A stretch of 64,000 nt of DNA from CAZIVP01 sp964542915 (GCA_964542915.1 CAZIVP010000010.1:1-64000), one strand, 5' to 3'; positions 16,875-26,781 are shown, counted from the first letter of the stretch. Numbers and translations are program-made. The notes: a model not told the origin generated them from the sequence alone.

Positions 16875-18053
16875 ATGGAATACTATCGAGTCGATCCCGA
16901 GAAGCCCCAACAGAAAATTATTGATCGCGCGGTTCATGTGATTCGTAACGGCGGTATCGTCGTATATCCTACCGATACCCTTTACGGACTTGGTGTGGAT
17001 ATTTACAACCAACAAGCCCTCAACAAATTATATCACATTAAGGGCAGAAACAGTGTATTACCCGTATCATTGTTGGTTAACAACTTTGAACAAATCGAAA
17101 ATTTTGCCGGGACATTTCCGTTTGATGTTTACGGTCATCTCAAAAAATTATTACCCGGACGCATTACGGTTCTGTTTGAAAATAAACATCGGTATGCGAT
17201 TTCCTTTTTTAAACGTTATGAAACGCTGGGAAAACCTTTACACAAAGTAGGCTTTCGCATTCCCGATCATGCGGTTTGTAAAAAGCTTACCGATCAATTG
17301 GGTTGGCCCATTACATCAACCAGCGCAAATCTGTCGGGAAAAGATAATGTAACTTCCATCCAGGAAGTGATTGCACAGTTCGGCAATAAACTGGATTGTA
17401 TTTTGGATGCAGGGCCCATGGAAAGCAAACGCGGATCAACGGTGATCGATATGAGTAAACGACCTTATCTGGTATTACGGGAGGGCGATATCAGCATGGA
17501 TGAATTACGTCATAAGGCGCCTTCGGCGCCATTCAAAAAAAGAAAATTTCGTTTTGTGGTGACTTTTGTTTGTTCAGGCAACATTTGTCGTTCGCCCATG
17601 GCGGAAATTTTGCTGAAAGCGAAGATTGAAAAAACCAAATACAGGGATTTTATGCATATCCAATCCGCCGGAACCCTGGGGATCGAAGACCAGCCGGCGG
17701 ACGATATGACGATTGTGGTCTGTACTGAAAATGAACTGGACGTCTCCCGACACCGGTCCCAAGGCATATCGACCAACCTGATGGAAGATTCGGATTTGGT
17801 TATTGCGATGGCGGCCAATCATGTGGATTTTCTAAAAGAACATTACCCGGAACATCGGGATAAAATCGTGTTGTTAAAAAACTGGCAACGAACCAAAGCT
17901 CTGGCCAATCCCTCGATTGCGGATCCGGTTGGACAGAATAAAGCATTTTTCAGAGATACCTTTAACGAAATCCGTAATGAGATCAAGCGCATATTGCCCG
18001 GCTTATTCACGCGGGTTCGGGCTTTTATGGAATATAATGATTTGATGGAGTAA
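16875..18053 (+). CDS. Sua5/YrdC threonylcarbamoyl-AMP synthase fused to low-molecular-weight protein-tyrosine phosphatase
   Basis: Residues about 10-205 form a Sua5/YrdC/YciO domain (YPTDTLYGLG near 37, STSANLSG near 155), which makes threonylcarbamoyl-AMP for tRNA t6A. Residues about 226-365 form an LMW-PTP domain with the P-loop C233-SGNIC-R239-S and the general-acid loop ADPVG with D350. Separate neighbouring genes for these activities occur in Firmicutes (ywlC and ywlE); here they are one chain of 392 residues. An LMW-PTP next to a glycan locus often controls tyrosine kinases of capsule export, but no such kinase is visible here. Confidence 0.88.
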   Translation: MEYYRVDPEKPQQKIIDRAVHVIRNGGIVVYPTDTLYGLGVDIYNQQALNKLYHIKGRNSVLPVSLLVNNFEQIENFAGTFPFDVYGHLKKLLPGRITVLFENKHRYAISFFKRYETLGKPLHKVGFRIPDHAVCKKLTDQLGWPITSTSANLSGKDNVTSIQEVIAQFGNKLDCILDAGPMESKRGSTVIDMSKRPYLVLREGDISMDELRHKAPSAPFKKRKFRFVVTFVCSGNICRSPMAEILLKAKIEKTKYRDFMHIQSAGTLGIEDQPADDMTIVVCTENELDVSRHRSQGISTNLMEDSDLVIAMAANHVDFLKEHYPEHRDKIVLLKNWQRTKALANPSIADPVGQNKAFFRDTFNEIRNEIKRILPGLFTRVRAFMEYNDLME

Positions 18054-18056
18054 AGG

Positions 18057-19004
18057 TTGAAAATCAGCGGCTTTTCCTTTGTACGTAATGGCATAAAACT
18101 TTATTACCCGGTGGTGGAATCCATTCAATCCATCTTACCGATTTGCGATGAATTTGTTGTTGCCGTGGGAAAAAGCGATGAGGATGACAATACGCGGGAG
18201 GCTATCGCGGCCCTGAACGAACCTAAGATTAAAATCATCGACACGGTTTGGGAGGAACACTATTATAACAAAGGCATTATTAACGCCATTCAAACCGATA
18301 TTGCCAAAGAGGCCTGTACAGGCGACTGGCTATTTTATCTTCAGGCGGACGAGGTTGTCCATGAAAAATATCTGCCGGCCATTCAGGAAAGCTGTCGACA
18401 GTTGTTGGATAATCGAGAGGTCGAAGGCCTTTTATTCCGTTACAAACATTTCTGGGGCGATTACGAGCATTACCAAAGGGGCCATGGCTGGTATTCCCGC
18501 GAAATTCGTATTATCCGTAACGACCCTGCTATCCACTCCTGGCAAAGCGCTCAGTCTTTCCGGCGTTTTGACTATTATGATAATCCAAGACAACCGGAAG
18601 GAACCCATAAATTAAAGGCGGCCGAAGTGGCGGCGGAGATTTTTCATTATGGCTGGGTAAGGCCGCCGCATCTGATGCAAAACAAAAAAAAAGCCCTGGA
18701 TTCCGTGCACTGGGGACATTCAAAGGCCGAAGATTACTATCAAAAAGCACCAAAGGATTTTGATTACGGACCTCTGGATCGTCTGGCGATTTACGAGGGA
18801 ACGCATCCTGAAGTGATGCAAAAGCGCATTGCTAAGATGGATTGGCAGGACCAATTGCAATATTCCGGCAAACCCAATCCCTATCGTGAGAAACATAAAC
18901 ACGAGCGAATTAAATACCGCTTCATCTCTTGGCTGGAAAGGCGTATCAATGACGGCGAACCGTTGGGCGGGTTTAAAAATTATATTCTGTTAAAACATAT
19001 TTAG
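18057..19004 (+). CDS. Glycosyltransferase family 2-like protein
   Basis: The 315-residue protein begins with a GT-A-like fold: ISGFSFVRNG, a CDEFVV segment and a DEDDNTRE stretch. A LQADEV motif takes the place of the DxD metal-binding site. Hydrophobic anchors are lacking, so it is probably cytoplasmic or peripheral. The start is TTG three bases after the previous stop, preceded by AAAGG, which implies translational coupling. Donor and acceptor are unknown; the context is surface glycan assembly. Confidence 0.62.
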   Translation: MKISGFSFVRNGIKLYYPVVESIQSILPICDEFVVAVGKSDEDDNTREAIAALNEPKIKIIDTVWEEHYYNKGIINAIQTDIAKEACTGDWLFYLQADEVVHEKYLPAIQESCRQLLDNREVEGLLFRYKHFWGDYEHYQRGHGWYSREIRIIRNDPAIHSWQSAQSFRRFDYYDNPRQPEGTHKLKAAEVAAEIFHYGWVRPPHLMQNKKKALDSVHWGHSKAEDYYQKAPKDFDYGPLDRLAIYEGTHPEVMQKRIAKMDWQDQLQYSGKPNPYREKHKHERIKYRFISWLERRINDGEPLGGFKNYILLKHI

Positions 19005-19017
19005 AGACGTTACACAT

Positions 19018-19713
19018 ATGAAACGAAAAAAAATTATAATGGGTTTGGGAACCGGGCGTTCCGGCACACAAACTTTGGTGGCGTTACTCAATCAGTATCC
19101 CGATGCTCATATAACCCACGAACAATTCCCCATTGAATCTACCTGGCTTCCCAATTCACGGTATTTTGACCGCTTGTGTAATTATTTGGATGACCGTCCG
19201 GAAACCATCGTAGGCGATGTCTCTTTTTATAACTTAAACTACTTTTACTTATTTAGGGAACGTTATAACAATATCAAGTTTGTTTGCTTAAAACGTGAAA
19301 AAGAGGCAACCATTCAGAGTTATAAACGCAAGACCGAAGGGCGCAACCACTTCTCGTTTCCAAATGAAGCCCACGAACACAGGCTCTGGGATAAAAAATT
19401 TCCGATGATTCTGAATAAAGATAAAGATGAAGCCTTATCGTTCTATTATGATCACTATTATGGACAGACAGCCTATCTCGAGCATATTTACCCGGATGTG
19501 ATTCGGACGTTCGATCTTTCATGCCTGAATACGGAGGAAGGATTGGAAGGGATTTTTGATTTTTTGAAATTGAAAACTGAATATATCGACGATCAATTTT
19601 TGAATATCAAGGAAAATACAGGCTTCGTAACCAAAACCGACTTTAAACCGACGAAGGTCAATAAACATTCTTTCAATAGCTTTAAAGAATATATCAAACG
19701 CCTATTCAGGTGA
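19018..19713 (+). CDS. Sulfotransferase-like protein
   Basis: The 231-residue protein carries an N-terminal PAPS-binding-type loop, GLGTGRSGTQTL, near residues 10-21, followed by a histidine/glutamate motif (THEQFP). It also has a FVCLKREKEATIQSYKRK segment that corresponds to the 3'-phosphate-binding region of sulfotransferases. It is shorter than most carbohydrate sulfotransferases but complete at both ends. Likely role: sulfation of a surface glycan or lipid. Direction and tight spacing place it in the glycan operon. Confidence 0.6.
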   Translation: MKRKKIIMGLGTGRSGTQTLVALLNQYPDAHITHEQFPIESTWLPNSRYFDRLCNYLDDRPETIVGDVSFYNLNYFYLFRERYNNIKFVCLKREKEATIQSYKRKTEGRNHFSFPNEAHEHRLWDKKFPMILNKDKDEALSFYYDHYYGQTAYLEHIYPDVIRTFDLSCLNTEEGLEGIFDFLKLKTEYIDDQFLNIKENTGFVTKTDFKPTKVNKHSFNSFKEYIKRLFR

Positions 19714-19725
19714 TCTGGAATTTGG

Positions 19726-21813
19726 ATGAAACGCATTGAGAATCGGGAAACTAAACTGAAGGCGGCGTTAGAAGCCTTCAACAGGGCGCAGGCCTTTTTT
19801 AATGAACAAAAGTTTGTCGCAGCAGAAAGGTCTATCAGCGAATACCAATCCATAATCAGTTACGAATGGTTTGATCGTACCGATTATAGAAATAATCAGG
19901 ATGTGGATATAAGCGTTGTTATTGTTACTTATTACGGCAATCAGGGCTTGTTGGAAGCACTGGAAGCCCTGCAAAATCAAAACACAGAAAACTTTGAAAT
20001 TATCGTTGTGGATAACGGCAACAACTCTGAAATACAGAGACAGATTCCCCGTCGTAATTTGTTACATATTGTTTGCCCACAAAACATGATTTTATCTGAA
20101 GGAAGAAATATTGGCAGCGGTTTTGCGCGGGGGCGTATTCTCGCCTTTTTAGACGACGATGCGATTGCCTCGGAAAATTATATTAAATCCCTCCGGAACG
20201 CCTTTGATACGTATGCCATCGCCGGATTACGGGGCAAAGTGTTGCCCAAAGAGCAGGTACACCGGCATGTTGGGATAAATCATTACAATCTGGGCGCGAA
20301 GCCCATGCCGTTTATGATCAACACCGAAGGGAATTCGGCTTTTCGCAAAACCGTGTATCAGGCTTTAGGCGGTATGAATCCCTTATTATTTGGCCACGAA
20401 GGGTGGGCATTATCGTATAAGATTGTTCGCAAATATGGTATAAACAGCTTAATTTACTGGCCCGAAACGGTTGTTTACCATGACTATGCCAATTCGAATC
20501 AAAAAGAAGGTCGTAAAAATAACCGACATCATTTGATGAACGTATATATTTCAAAGCGCTATCCCAAAGCCAGGTCTTATCGTAAACACGTGAAAAGCCA
20601 GATAGGAAAGGGTGATAAAAAAAGCAAGCGGCGCATTCCACCGGTTAAACAACGAAATCACGCTTCCGTGGCATATGTTCATACCGGATATTGGCCTTCA
20701 AATTCACCCAGTACGACTTTCGTTACTTATAACGCCATGGGGCTGGCAGACGTGTTTCGGAGCTGTTATTTGATCGTTCAAAACGACTCTTCCGAAGACA
20801 CACGAATACGATTTGAAAAACATTTTGCTGAAGATAAACCGCAAAATTTGCATATAAGTAATATAAAGAGCGTTTTTTCGCGCTGGAGTAAACGAATTGT
20901 TTACAAACGTATGGCGCGGAATGTGGAGCGCCTGTTAAAAGAGAACCGGATTCGCGCCATTATCACACGCAGAGAAACGTTACTACCGTATCTGGTTCCT
21001 CTGCAGGAAAAATACCATAGCCCGGTATTATACGAAAGTCATGACTTTTTTGCCGATCTTTCACAACGGGACGATGTAAACGTCAGGAAACGCAAACGCA
21101 GCCAAAAACTGGAACGTACCTATATTCCTAAAACGGCGGGCGTCATTTGTCTGCAGCCTTCTCAGCAGAAGCTCTATCAAAGCATCTTCCCGAATCATCG
21201 AATTTTCTTAGCGCCTACGGGTCTGCAAAATGTGCACAAGCCGGATCTATCCAACCGAAAATACATTACCTATATCGGTTCGCTCGAGCCGCATAAAGGC
21301 ATTGAAACGTTATTAAAGGCCGTCAGCGGATTAAAGATGACCCTACCGCTCCTGTTTATCGGCGGTAAAAGCCAGAATGAAATCAATCGTTTTTCGGCCT
21401 TTGTAAAAACGTATATACCGGAGGGCGCCTTCCGTGTTACGGGTTGGCTCGATAAAAAGGCACTTGGGGCGTTTTTAAAGGAAACGTTGTTGGGCGTGTT
21501 GCCGTTGCAGCCGACGTTTTTCAATCGCTATTTAACCTCGCCCTTGAAATTATTTGATTATTACAGCTATTCCGTACCGGTGCTCGCCTCCGATTTGCCG
21601 ACGACCCGTGCGCTTATTGAGGCGAACAAAACGGGATTATTTTTTGATCCCGGTAATGAAGAAAGTTTGGCCGAGCAACTATCGCTATTTCTAAACGATG
21701 ATGATATGCAGTCGCGAATGCCTCAAGCGGTGTATGCGTTTGCGGGCCAATTTTTATGGTCGAATCGCGCCCGCCGACTGAAAAAAATCGTAAGAGACGT
21801 GGAAATATTATGA
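19726..21813 (+). CDS. Two-domain glycosyltransferase (GT2 + GT4-type)
   Basis: A 695-residue chain holds two catalytic domains. The first (about 60-290) is GT2/GT-A: ISVVIVTYYG, VDNGNNSE and LDDDA as the metal-binding motif. The second (about 310-690) is GT4/GT-B-like, with YIGSLEPHKG near 520 and a C-terminal ATRALIE/GNEESLAEQL-like nucleotide-sugar site typical of the family. Two linked transferases could add successive sugars. The end overlaps the next gene by ATGA (21810-21813), a sign of translational coupling. Confidence 0.75.
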   Translation: MKRIENRETKLKAALEAFNRAQAFFNEQKFVAAERSISEYQSIISYEWFDRTDYRNNQDVDISVVIVTYYGNQGLLEALEALQNQNTENFEIIVVDNGNNSEIQRQIPRRNLLHIVCPQNMILSEGRNIGSGFARGRILAFLDDDAIASENYIKSLRNAFDTYAIAGLRGKVLPKEQVHRHVGINHYNLGAKPMPFMINTEGNSAFRKTVYQALGGMNPLLFGHEGWALSYKIVRKYGINSLIYWPETVVYHDYANSNQKEGRKNNRHHLMNVYISKRYPKARSYRKHVKSQIGKGDKKSKRRIPPVKQRNHASVAYVHTGYWPSNSPSTTFVTYNAMGLADVFRSCYLIVQNDSSEDTRIRFEKHFAEDKPQNLHISNIKSVFSRWSKRIVYKRMARNVERLLKENRIRAIITRRETLLPYLVPLQEKYHSPVLYESHDFFADLSQRDDVNVRKRKRSQKLERTYIPKTAGVICLQPSQQKLYQSIFPNHRIFLAPTGLQNVHKPDLSNRKYITYIGSLEPHKGIETLLKAVSGLKMTLPLLFIGGKSQNEINRFSAFVKTYIPEGAFRVTGWLDKKALGAFLKETLLGVLPLQPTFFNRYLTSPLKLFDYYSYSVPVLASDLPTTRALIEANKTGLFFDPGNEESLAEQLSLFLNDDDMQSRMPQAVYAFAGQFLWSNRARRLKKIVRDVEIL

Positions 21814-22553
21814 ACAAACTGAGCGCCGTTTTGATTGTTAAAAACGAAGCCCATCAGATAGAACGCTGCCTGAGTGCACTTCAATGGGTTGATGAACTTG
21901 TTGTTGTGGATACCGGCTCCGATGATGATACGGTTAATGTCTGTAAACGCTATAATTGCCGGTTAATTGAAACCGAGTGGCTCGGATTCGGCAAAACCAA
22001 AAAAAGGGCCGTCGGGGAAGCCAGCCATGACTGGATATTATCGCTGGATGCGGATGAAGTGGTCACACCGGCCTTGAAAGATAAAATAGAGGAAATACTC
22101 GCATCCCCCGAAAAAGAAAAGGGATATCGTATTCGCAGACAATCATTTTACCTGGGCAAGCATATTCGTTTTTCGGGCTGGAATCGCGACTATCCGTTGC
22201 GGCTTTTCGACCGGCGTTCGGGTAATTTTAATGACAAAGCCGTTCACGAATCGGTTCATGTGGAAGGAAAAACGGGCGTCATAGAAGAACCATTGTGGCA
22301 TTATCCGTATCCCGACCTGGAAACCCATATTCGTAAAATCAACCGCTATACCACGCTGGGCGCTCAAATGCTCAGGGAAAAGCACAAAAGCGTCTCCGTT
22401 TTTAGCGCACTCGTACGCGCTAAATTGAAGTTTTTAAAGATGTATGTTTTACAGGCCGGATTTCTCGACGGTAAAGTGGGCCTTATTTTGGCTTTGAATT
22501 CTGCGTATAGTGTTTATTTAAAATATCTCAAATTATGGCAACTCAACAAATAA
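21810..22553 (+). CDS. Glycosyltransferase family 2, WaaE/KdtX-like
   Basis: The 247-residue protein resembles LPS-core beta-glycosyltransferases of the WaaE/KdtX group: AVLIVKNEAHQIERCL, VVVDTGSDDDT, LSLDADEVV as the DxD site, and the late RLFDRR and KAVHESV motifs. The start is the ATG overlapping the previous stop codon; an upstream in-frame start exists but would overlap the previous gene heavily. It likely adds glucose or a similar sugar to LPS core heptose (function inferred from the family). Confidence 0.78.
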   Translation: MNKLSAVLIVKNEAHQIERCLSALQWVDELVVVDTGSDDDTVNVCKRYNCRLIETEWLGFGKTKKRAVGEASHDWILSLDADEVVTPALKDKIEEILASPEKEKGYRIRRQSFYLGKHIRFSGWNRDYPLRLFDRRSGNFNDKAVHESVHVEGKTGVIEEPLWHYPYPDLETHIRKINRYTTLGAQMLREKHKSVSVFSALVRAKLKFLKMYVLQAGFLDGKVGLILALNSAYSVYLKYLKLWQLNK

Positions 22554-23647
22554 AGGTTGTTCAACTCGAAACAGCCCATGAGTGGCGCGGTGGACAACAA
22601 CAAATTATATATCTATACCGATCGCTCTTGGATAAACAGCTCCAAACGCGGTTGGTCTGCAACAGAGACTCCGAGATTGATCGTTATTGCAGACGTTACG
22701 ATTTGCCTGTACACCATATATCCATGAAAGGGGAATTTGATCTTGCCGCGGCATTCCGCTTAGCTCTATTTTCTCGTAAAAACGGCTGGAATATAATTCA
22801 TGCCCATTCCGCACATGCCGCCATGATCGGCATTCTAAGCAAAATATTCAATCCCGGTATTCGGGTGGTTGTGTCGCGCAGGGTTGATTTTTCGGTGCGT
22901 AAACCGTTCCTCGGAGCGTTGAAATATAACAATCATTTCGTTGATAAAATCATCTGCGTATCCGACCGCATTCGAAATATTTTATTAACCGATGGTGTAC
23001 CCGCCCAAAAGTTAATCACCATCCATAGTGGTATTGATCTCAAACGATTTGAAAGATCGAAAGTGATGTCCCAAGCAATAAAAGCAGAGTTGGGTATCCC
23101 TGCTCACCACAAAATTGTCGGCACCATAGCGGCCCTTGCGGGACACAAAGATTATCCGACGCTTCTGCATGCGGCACGATCAATTGTTGATCGTTATGAA
23201 GATGTCACCTTCTGCGCAGTAGGAGACGGCTCCGAAAAATCTAGTATCTTAGCACTACACTCGTCTCTAAAGCTCCGCGAACGTTTCAAATTTACGGGTT
23301 TTCGGAAGGATGTTGAAGATATGCTGAATATATTCGATGTATTCGTCCTATCTTCAAAATATGAAGGCATGGGCACCTCGATTCTTGATGCGCAGGCGGC
23401 GGCAGTGCCCGTGGTCGCCACGGCCGCCGGCGGTATTCCGGAAATTATCGAGCATGGCCGCAACGGACTTCTTGTTGAGCCTCAAAATTCTCAGGCATTG
23501 GCTAATGCGATCATGCACCTGTTGGATGATCCCAAACGGAGGCGTGAAATGGTAAAGAAAGGGCTAGAGAAAGTGGTGCAGTTTGGGATAGAACGGACGG
23601 TAGAAAAGACAATAAACGTATATAAACAACTAATGTCTGATTCCTGA
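22535..23647 (+). CDS. Glycosyltransferase family 4
   Basis: The 370-residue GT-B enzyme has the N-terminal LETAHEWRGGQQQ loop, a HAHSAHAAM segment, IHSGIDLKRF and the C-terminal nucleotide-sugar motif SSKYEGMGTSILDAQAAAVPVVAT (E-x7-E-like). It overlaps the previous gene by 19 bases. The sugar donor is unknown; it belongs to the LPS/surface glycan set. Confidence 0.82.
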   Translation: MATQQIKVVQLETAHEWRGGQQQIIYLYRSLLDKQLQTRLVCNRDSEIDRYCRRYDLPVHHISMKGEFDLAAAFRLALFSRKNGWNIIHAHSAHAAMIGILSKIFNPGIRVVVSRRVDFSVRKPFLGALKYNNHFVDKIICVSDRIRNILLTDGVPAQKLITIHSGIDLKRFERSKVMSQAIKAELGIPAHHKIVGTIAALAGHKDYPTLLHAARSIVDRYEDVTFCAVGDGSEKSSILALHSSLKLRERFKFTGFRKDVEDMLNIFDVFVLSSKYEGMGTSILDAQAAAVPVVATAAGGIPEIIEHGRNGLLVEPQNSQALANAIMHLLDDPKRRREMVKKGLEKVVQFGIERTVEKTINVYKQLMSDS

Positions 23648-23758
23648 ACGAAGACCTGATGAATTCAAAATAATTATGATACGTTTCATAGCTCCCTAAT
23701 TCGGGTCGGTTAGGATTGAACATATATTTGGAAACATCTTCGAAGAAAAGACTTTGAG

Positions 23759-23787
23759 TTGCGAAATGCGATAAACACCTTTATAAT
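23759..23787 (+). promoter_or_regulatory. Promoter of the heptosyltransferase operon
   Basis: TTGCGA (23759-23764), a 17-base spacer and TATAAT (23782-23787) lie 33 bases upstream of the start codon, in the only sizeable gap (173 bases) inside the glycan locus. It suggests a second transcription unit starting at the heptosyltransferase gene. Confidence 0.65.
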
Positions 23788-23820
23788 CCCACGATCAAAA
23801 CGATCTAAAACGAGCGAAAA

Positions 23821-24891
23821 ATGGGAAACATTCAGATTCAACCGAAAAACATACTTATTATCCAGACAGCCTATCTTGGGGATGTCATTTTAATCACCCC
23901 GCTGATACGTGCGACAAAAGAATGGTTCCCTTATGCTGCCATTGATGTGCTGGTCATCCCGCAAAGCAGCCAGGCTTTAGCTAACAATCCGTATATCCGC
24001 AATGTGCTGCTTTTTGATAAGCGCAAACATAAATTCAAGGCTTTTGTGAATACGATCCGGCAAATCCGGAAAGGTCGATACGATCTGGCGATTTCACCAC
24101 ACAGTTCACTGACAACGGCGCTGATCATGGTACTGGGGAGCATAAAACACCGCCTGGGCTTTGATCGCTGGCTGGCCGCCCGTCTGCTTACGATGAAAGT
24201 ACCGCATTTAAAAAATACACATAAGATCAATAAGAACTTGCATTTGCTGAGTGTTTTCACGGATCGTGCCTTTGGGCGCCAAACGGAAATTTACCCGTCG
24301 GAATCGTCTTTAAAAAAATACGGGCGCCTGTCTTCCGGGCTACCTTTTGATGACGGGCCCCTACTGGCCATTGCACCGGGTTCCATTTGGTTCACCAAGA
24401 AATGGCCTTACGAATATTACAAGAAACTGGCGAACATGCTTTATCGGGAGCAATTTAATTTGATCTTTATCGGAAGTCCGGAGGAGAAGGCGCTTTGCGA
24501 GCAAATTATAGAAGAAAGCGGCATCGAAGCTTTGAATTTTGCCGGAAAGACGACCATTTTGGAATCAGCGGCGGTTATTAAACAATGCCGATTATTGATC
24601 TGCAACGACAGCGGCGCCATGCATATAGCCAATGCCGTGGGGACGGATGTGTTTGCCGTTTTCGGCCCCACGGTACGCTCCATCGGTTATTTCCCGTATC
24701 GGGCAAATGATAAAGTATTCGAGGTGGATCTGGAATGCCGGCCCTGCAGCAAACACGGTGGGGACGAATGCCCGTTGAAACACCATCGCTGTATGTTCGA
24801 TGTGAAACCGGAATGGATCTACCGGGAAGTCCAAAAGCGTTTTCAACGGAAAGATGGATCAGAGAGTAAACAAAATGCCGGGATTGCTTAA
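23821..24891 (+). CDS. waaF: ADP-heptose:LPS heptosyltransferase (GT9, WaaF-like)
   Basis: The 356-residue GT9 enzyme transfers heptose to the LPS inner core. Visible motifs are the N-terminal AYLGDVILITPL, the LAIAPGSIWFTKKWP loop and the C-terminal CNDSGAMHIANAVGT/FGPT pair that binds ADP-heptose. A cysteine cluster CRPCSKHGGDECP near residue 305 is common in WaaF-like proteins. It implies a heptose-containing LPS core, but the ADP-heptose pathway genes are not in the window. Confidence 0.85.
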   Translation: MGNIQIQPKNILIIQTAYLGDVILITPLIRATKEWFPYAAIDVLVIPQSSQALANNPYIRNVLLFDKRKHKFKAFVNTIRQIRKGRYDLAISPHSSLTTALIMVLGSIKHRLGFDRWLAARLLTMKVPHLKNTHKINKNLHLLSVFTDRAFGRQTEIYPSESSLKKYGRLSSGLPFDDGPLLAIAPGSIWFTKKWPYEYYKKLANMLYREQFNLIFIGSPEEKALCEQIIEESGIEALNFAGKTTILESAAVIKQCRLLICNDSGAMHIANAVGTDVFAVFGPTVRSIGYFPYRANDKVFEVDLECRPCSKHGGDECPLKHHRCMFDVKPEWIYREVQKRFQRKDGSESKQNAGIA

Positions 24892-25666
24892 GCACACATA
24901 CAATACCTTGATGATGCATATCGGTGCGCGCATCGAAAAAAGACGCTTTAATAAAACACCGATCATCATTGGAGCGAGCCCACGCTCAGGCACGACGATT
25001 CTGCTTGCGATTCTGGATGCACATCCGAATGTTTTTGGCATTCCCAATCAGACTTATGCATTTGACGATTGGATTGAACACAAAACGGGCAATGGCAGCG
25101 AAGTGGCCGTACGGCCGGCGCGGATCGATCGCCTGTACCGCGAATTTGTCTGGAACCGAATTCCGGCGGGCGTCCATCGCTGGTGCGAAAAAACGCCCAA
25201 ACATATCCAGTCCTTCGGCAAGATATTAGATTATTTTGATAATAATGCAAAATTAATTCATATTGTCCGCGATGGACGCGATGTGGTAACATCCAAACAT
25301 CCCAAACACAATCCCGAACAATACTGGGTTCCGATCAACCGTTGGGTGGCAGATGTTCGGGAGGGATTAAAATATCGGGATCATCCGTCGGTATATACAT
25401 TGCGTTACGAAGATTTAATATTAAATTTTCAGCATACAATGGAGTCGCTGTGCAAATTTCTGGAGGAACCGTTCAGCAGGGAGTTGGAAGATTGGGTCCG
25501 TTACACAGCGATCCGAAAGAGTAAACACCTCAATGAACCGGTGCAATCGCTATACCGGCAATCCATTGGCAGGTGGAGGCGGGAAGAGCATGACCGGAGA
25601 GTGCAGACGTTTATGAAATCAGACGAAGCGGTTGCGTTTTTAAAAATGTTTCAGTATGAAGTTTAA
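24854..25666 (+). CDS. Sulfotransferase family protein
   Basis: The 270-residue protein has a clear PAPS-binding 5'-phosphosulfate loop, GASPRSGTTIL, near residues 37-47 and a 3'-phosphate motif, VRDGRDVVTSK, near 140-150. Both are typical of bacterial sulfotransferases acting on carbohydrates or lipids. The start at 24854 overlaps the heptosyltransferase by 38 bases; ATG 24875 is an alternative with a better-spaced AGAGAG. It is the second sulfotransferase of the locus, so a sulfated surface glycan is likely. Confidence 0.78.
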   Translation: MDQRVNKMPGLLKHTYNTLMMHIGARIEKRRFNKTPIIIGASPRSGTTILLAILDAHPNVFGIPNQTYAFDDWIEHKTGNGSEVAVRPARIDRLYREFVWNRIPAGVHRWCEKTPKHIQSFGKILDYFDNNAKLIHIVRDGRDVVTSKHPKHNPEQYWVPINRWVADVREGLKYRDHPSVYTLRYEDLILNFQHTMESLCKFLEEPFSRELEDWVRYTAIRKSKHLNEPVQSLYRQSIGRWRREEHDRRVQTFMKSDEAVAFLKMFQYEV

Positions 25667-25676
25667 TCAGGTTAAT

Positions 25677-26777
25677 ATGAAAAGTGAAAAGAAAAGAATC
25701 CTTTTCTACATTGCACAGAATTATTACTGGACCAGCATGGAGCCCATCTACGAAGCATTCCGTGCGGATGAACATTACGATCTGGCCCTTTATCTGGAGA
25801 GCAACAGCAAACGGGTTTTAAAAGTGATTCCCGTTTCTCAAAAGAAAAAGTTAGAGAAAAAATACCATGAAAAGGGCTACACCATAAGCAAATCGACAAA
25901 AGGGTATGATGCCGTTTTTTGCGGCGCGCCCGTTAAAAAACCAAAGCGTTTTGGCGATGCTATTTTATGCAATGTCGATCATGGGCCGGGCATTAAAACC
26001 CTTCGGTATCGTCATTTTCTAAAACAACCCGATACGCAATATGTTTGTTTTCTGGAAGGACCGTACCGCCTTGATAAATTCAAGAAGTATGGGCTGGACA
26101 AAATAGAAGCGATTTACGATGTCGGCTTACCCAAGCTGGATGTGTTTTTCAACGGTTTTTATAACCGCGAGCGTATCATTAAACATTATGGCCTCGATCC
26201 CCATAAAAAAACCGTTTTATACGCGCCTTCATACAAGCCCACCTCGATATTTGATATCGGTGAACAGGTGGTTCAATTATCCGGGCGCTATAATGTCGTT
26301 GTTAAATTACATCCCTATAGCTGGGCCGGGAAGTACGCCTCGCATAATCAACACCTTTTTTTTGAAAATTTGAAAGATCGCTATCCGGACTTTTTTCTTG
26401 CCCCGGAAGCCGAGCACAATATCCTGCCGTTCATGTTCATCGCCGATACCATGATCAGCGACGGCTCCAGCGTCATTAATGAGTTTTTAGCGCTGGAGCG
26501 CTGTGGCATTATCTACAACCTGAATGATGACCAGCTCAAACATCATGACGGGCAACCGTTGCTTGAGGATAAAAGTTCACAGTGGTTACAAGACGCGTTT
26601 ATTCATATCAACGATCCCTCGCAAATCGAGCAGGCGGTCGGGGAAGCCCTCAATCCCACGACAAAACGGTTAGAACAAATCAAAAAGGATAAGGCTTATA
26701 TATTTTCATATACGGACGGCCGATCATCCCGGCGCGTTAAACAGACCGTTGATGCACTTCTAAAGCAAAAAGGATAA
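25677..26777 (+). CDS. CDP-glycerol glycerophosphotransferase family protein
   Basis: The 366-residue protein resembles the TagF/TagB C-terminal fold: VLYAPSYKPTS, a preceding GLPKLD motif (the family's GxPRxD), a VVKLHP segment and a DTMISDGSSVINEFL motif for the CDP-alcohol phosphate site. Such enzymes transfer glycerol-phosphate or another phospho-alcohol from a CDP donor to a glycan or lipid. ATG 25677 follows AGGTTAAT and begins directly before the domain; an earlier ATG (25656) would overlap the previous gene. The neighbouring nucleotidyltransferase may make the donor. Confidence 0.75.
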   Translation: MKSEKKRILFYIAQNYYWTSMEPIYEAFRADEHYDLALYLESNSKRVLKVIPVSQKKKLEKKYHEKGYTISKSTKGYDAVFCGAPVKKPKRFGDAILCNVDHGPGIKTLRYRHFLKQPDTQYVCFLEGPYRLDKFKKYGLDKIEAIYDVGLPKLDVFFNGFYNRERIIKHYGLDPHKKTVLYAPSYKPTSIFDIGEQVVQLSGRYNVVVKLHPYSWAGKYASHNQHLFFENLKDRYPDFFLAPEAEHNILPFMFIADTMISDGSSVINEFLALERCGIIYNLNDDQLKHHDGQPLLEDKSSQWLQDAFIHINDPSQIEQAVGEALNPTTKRLEQIKKDKAYIFSYTDGRSSRRVKQTVDALLKQKG

Positions 26778-26781
26778 ACAG

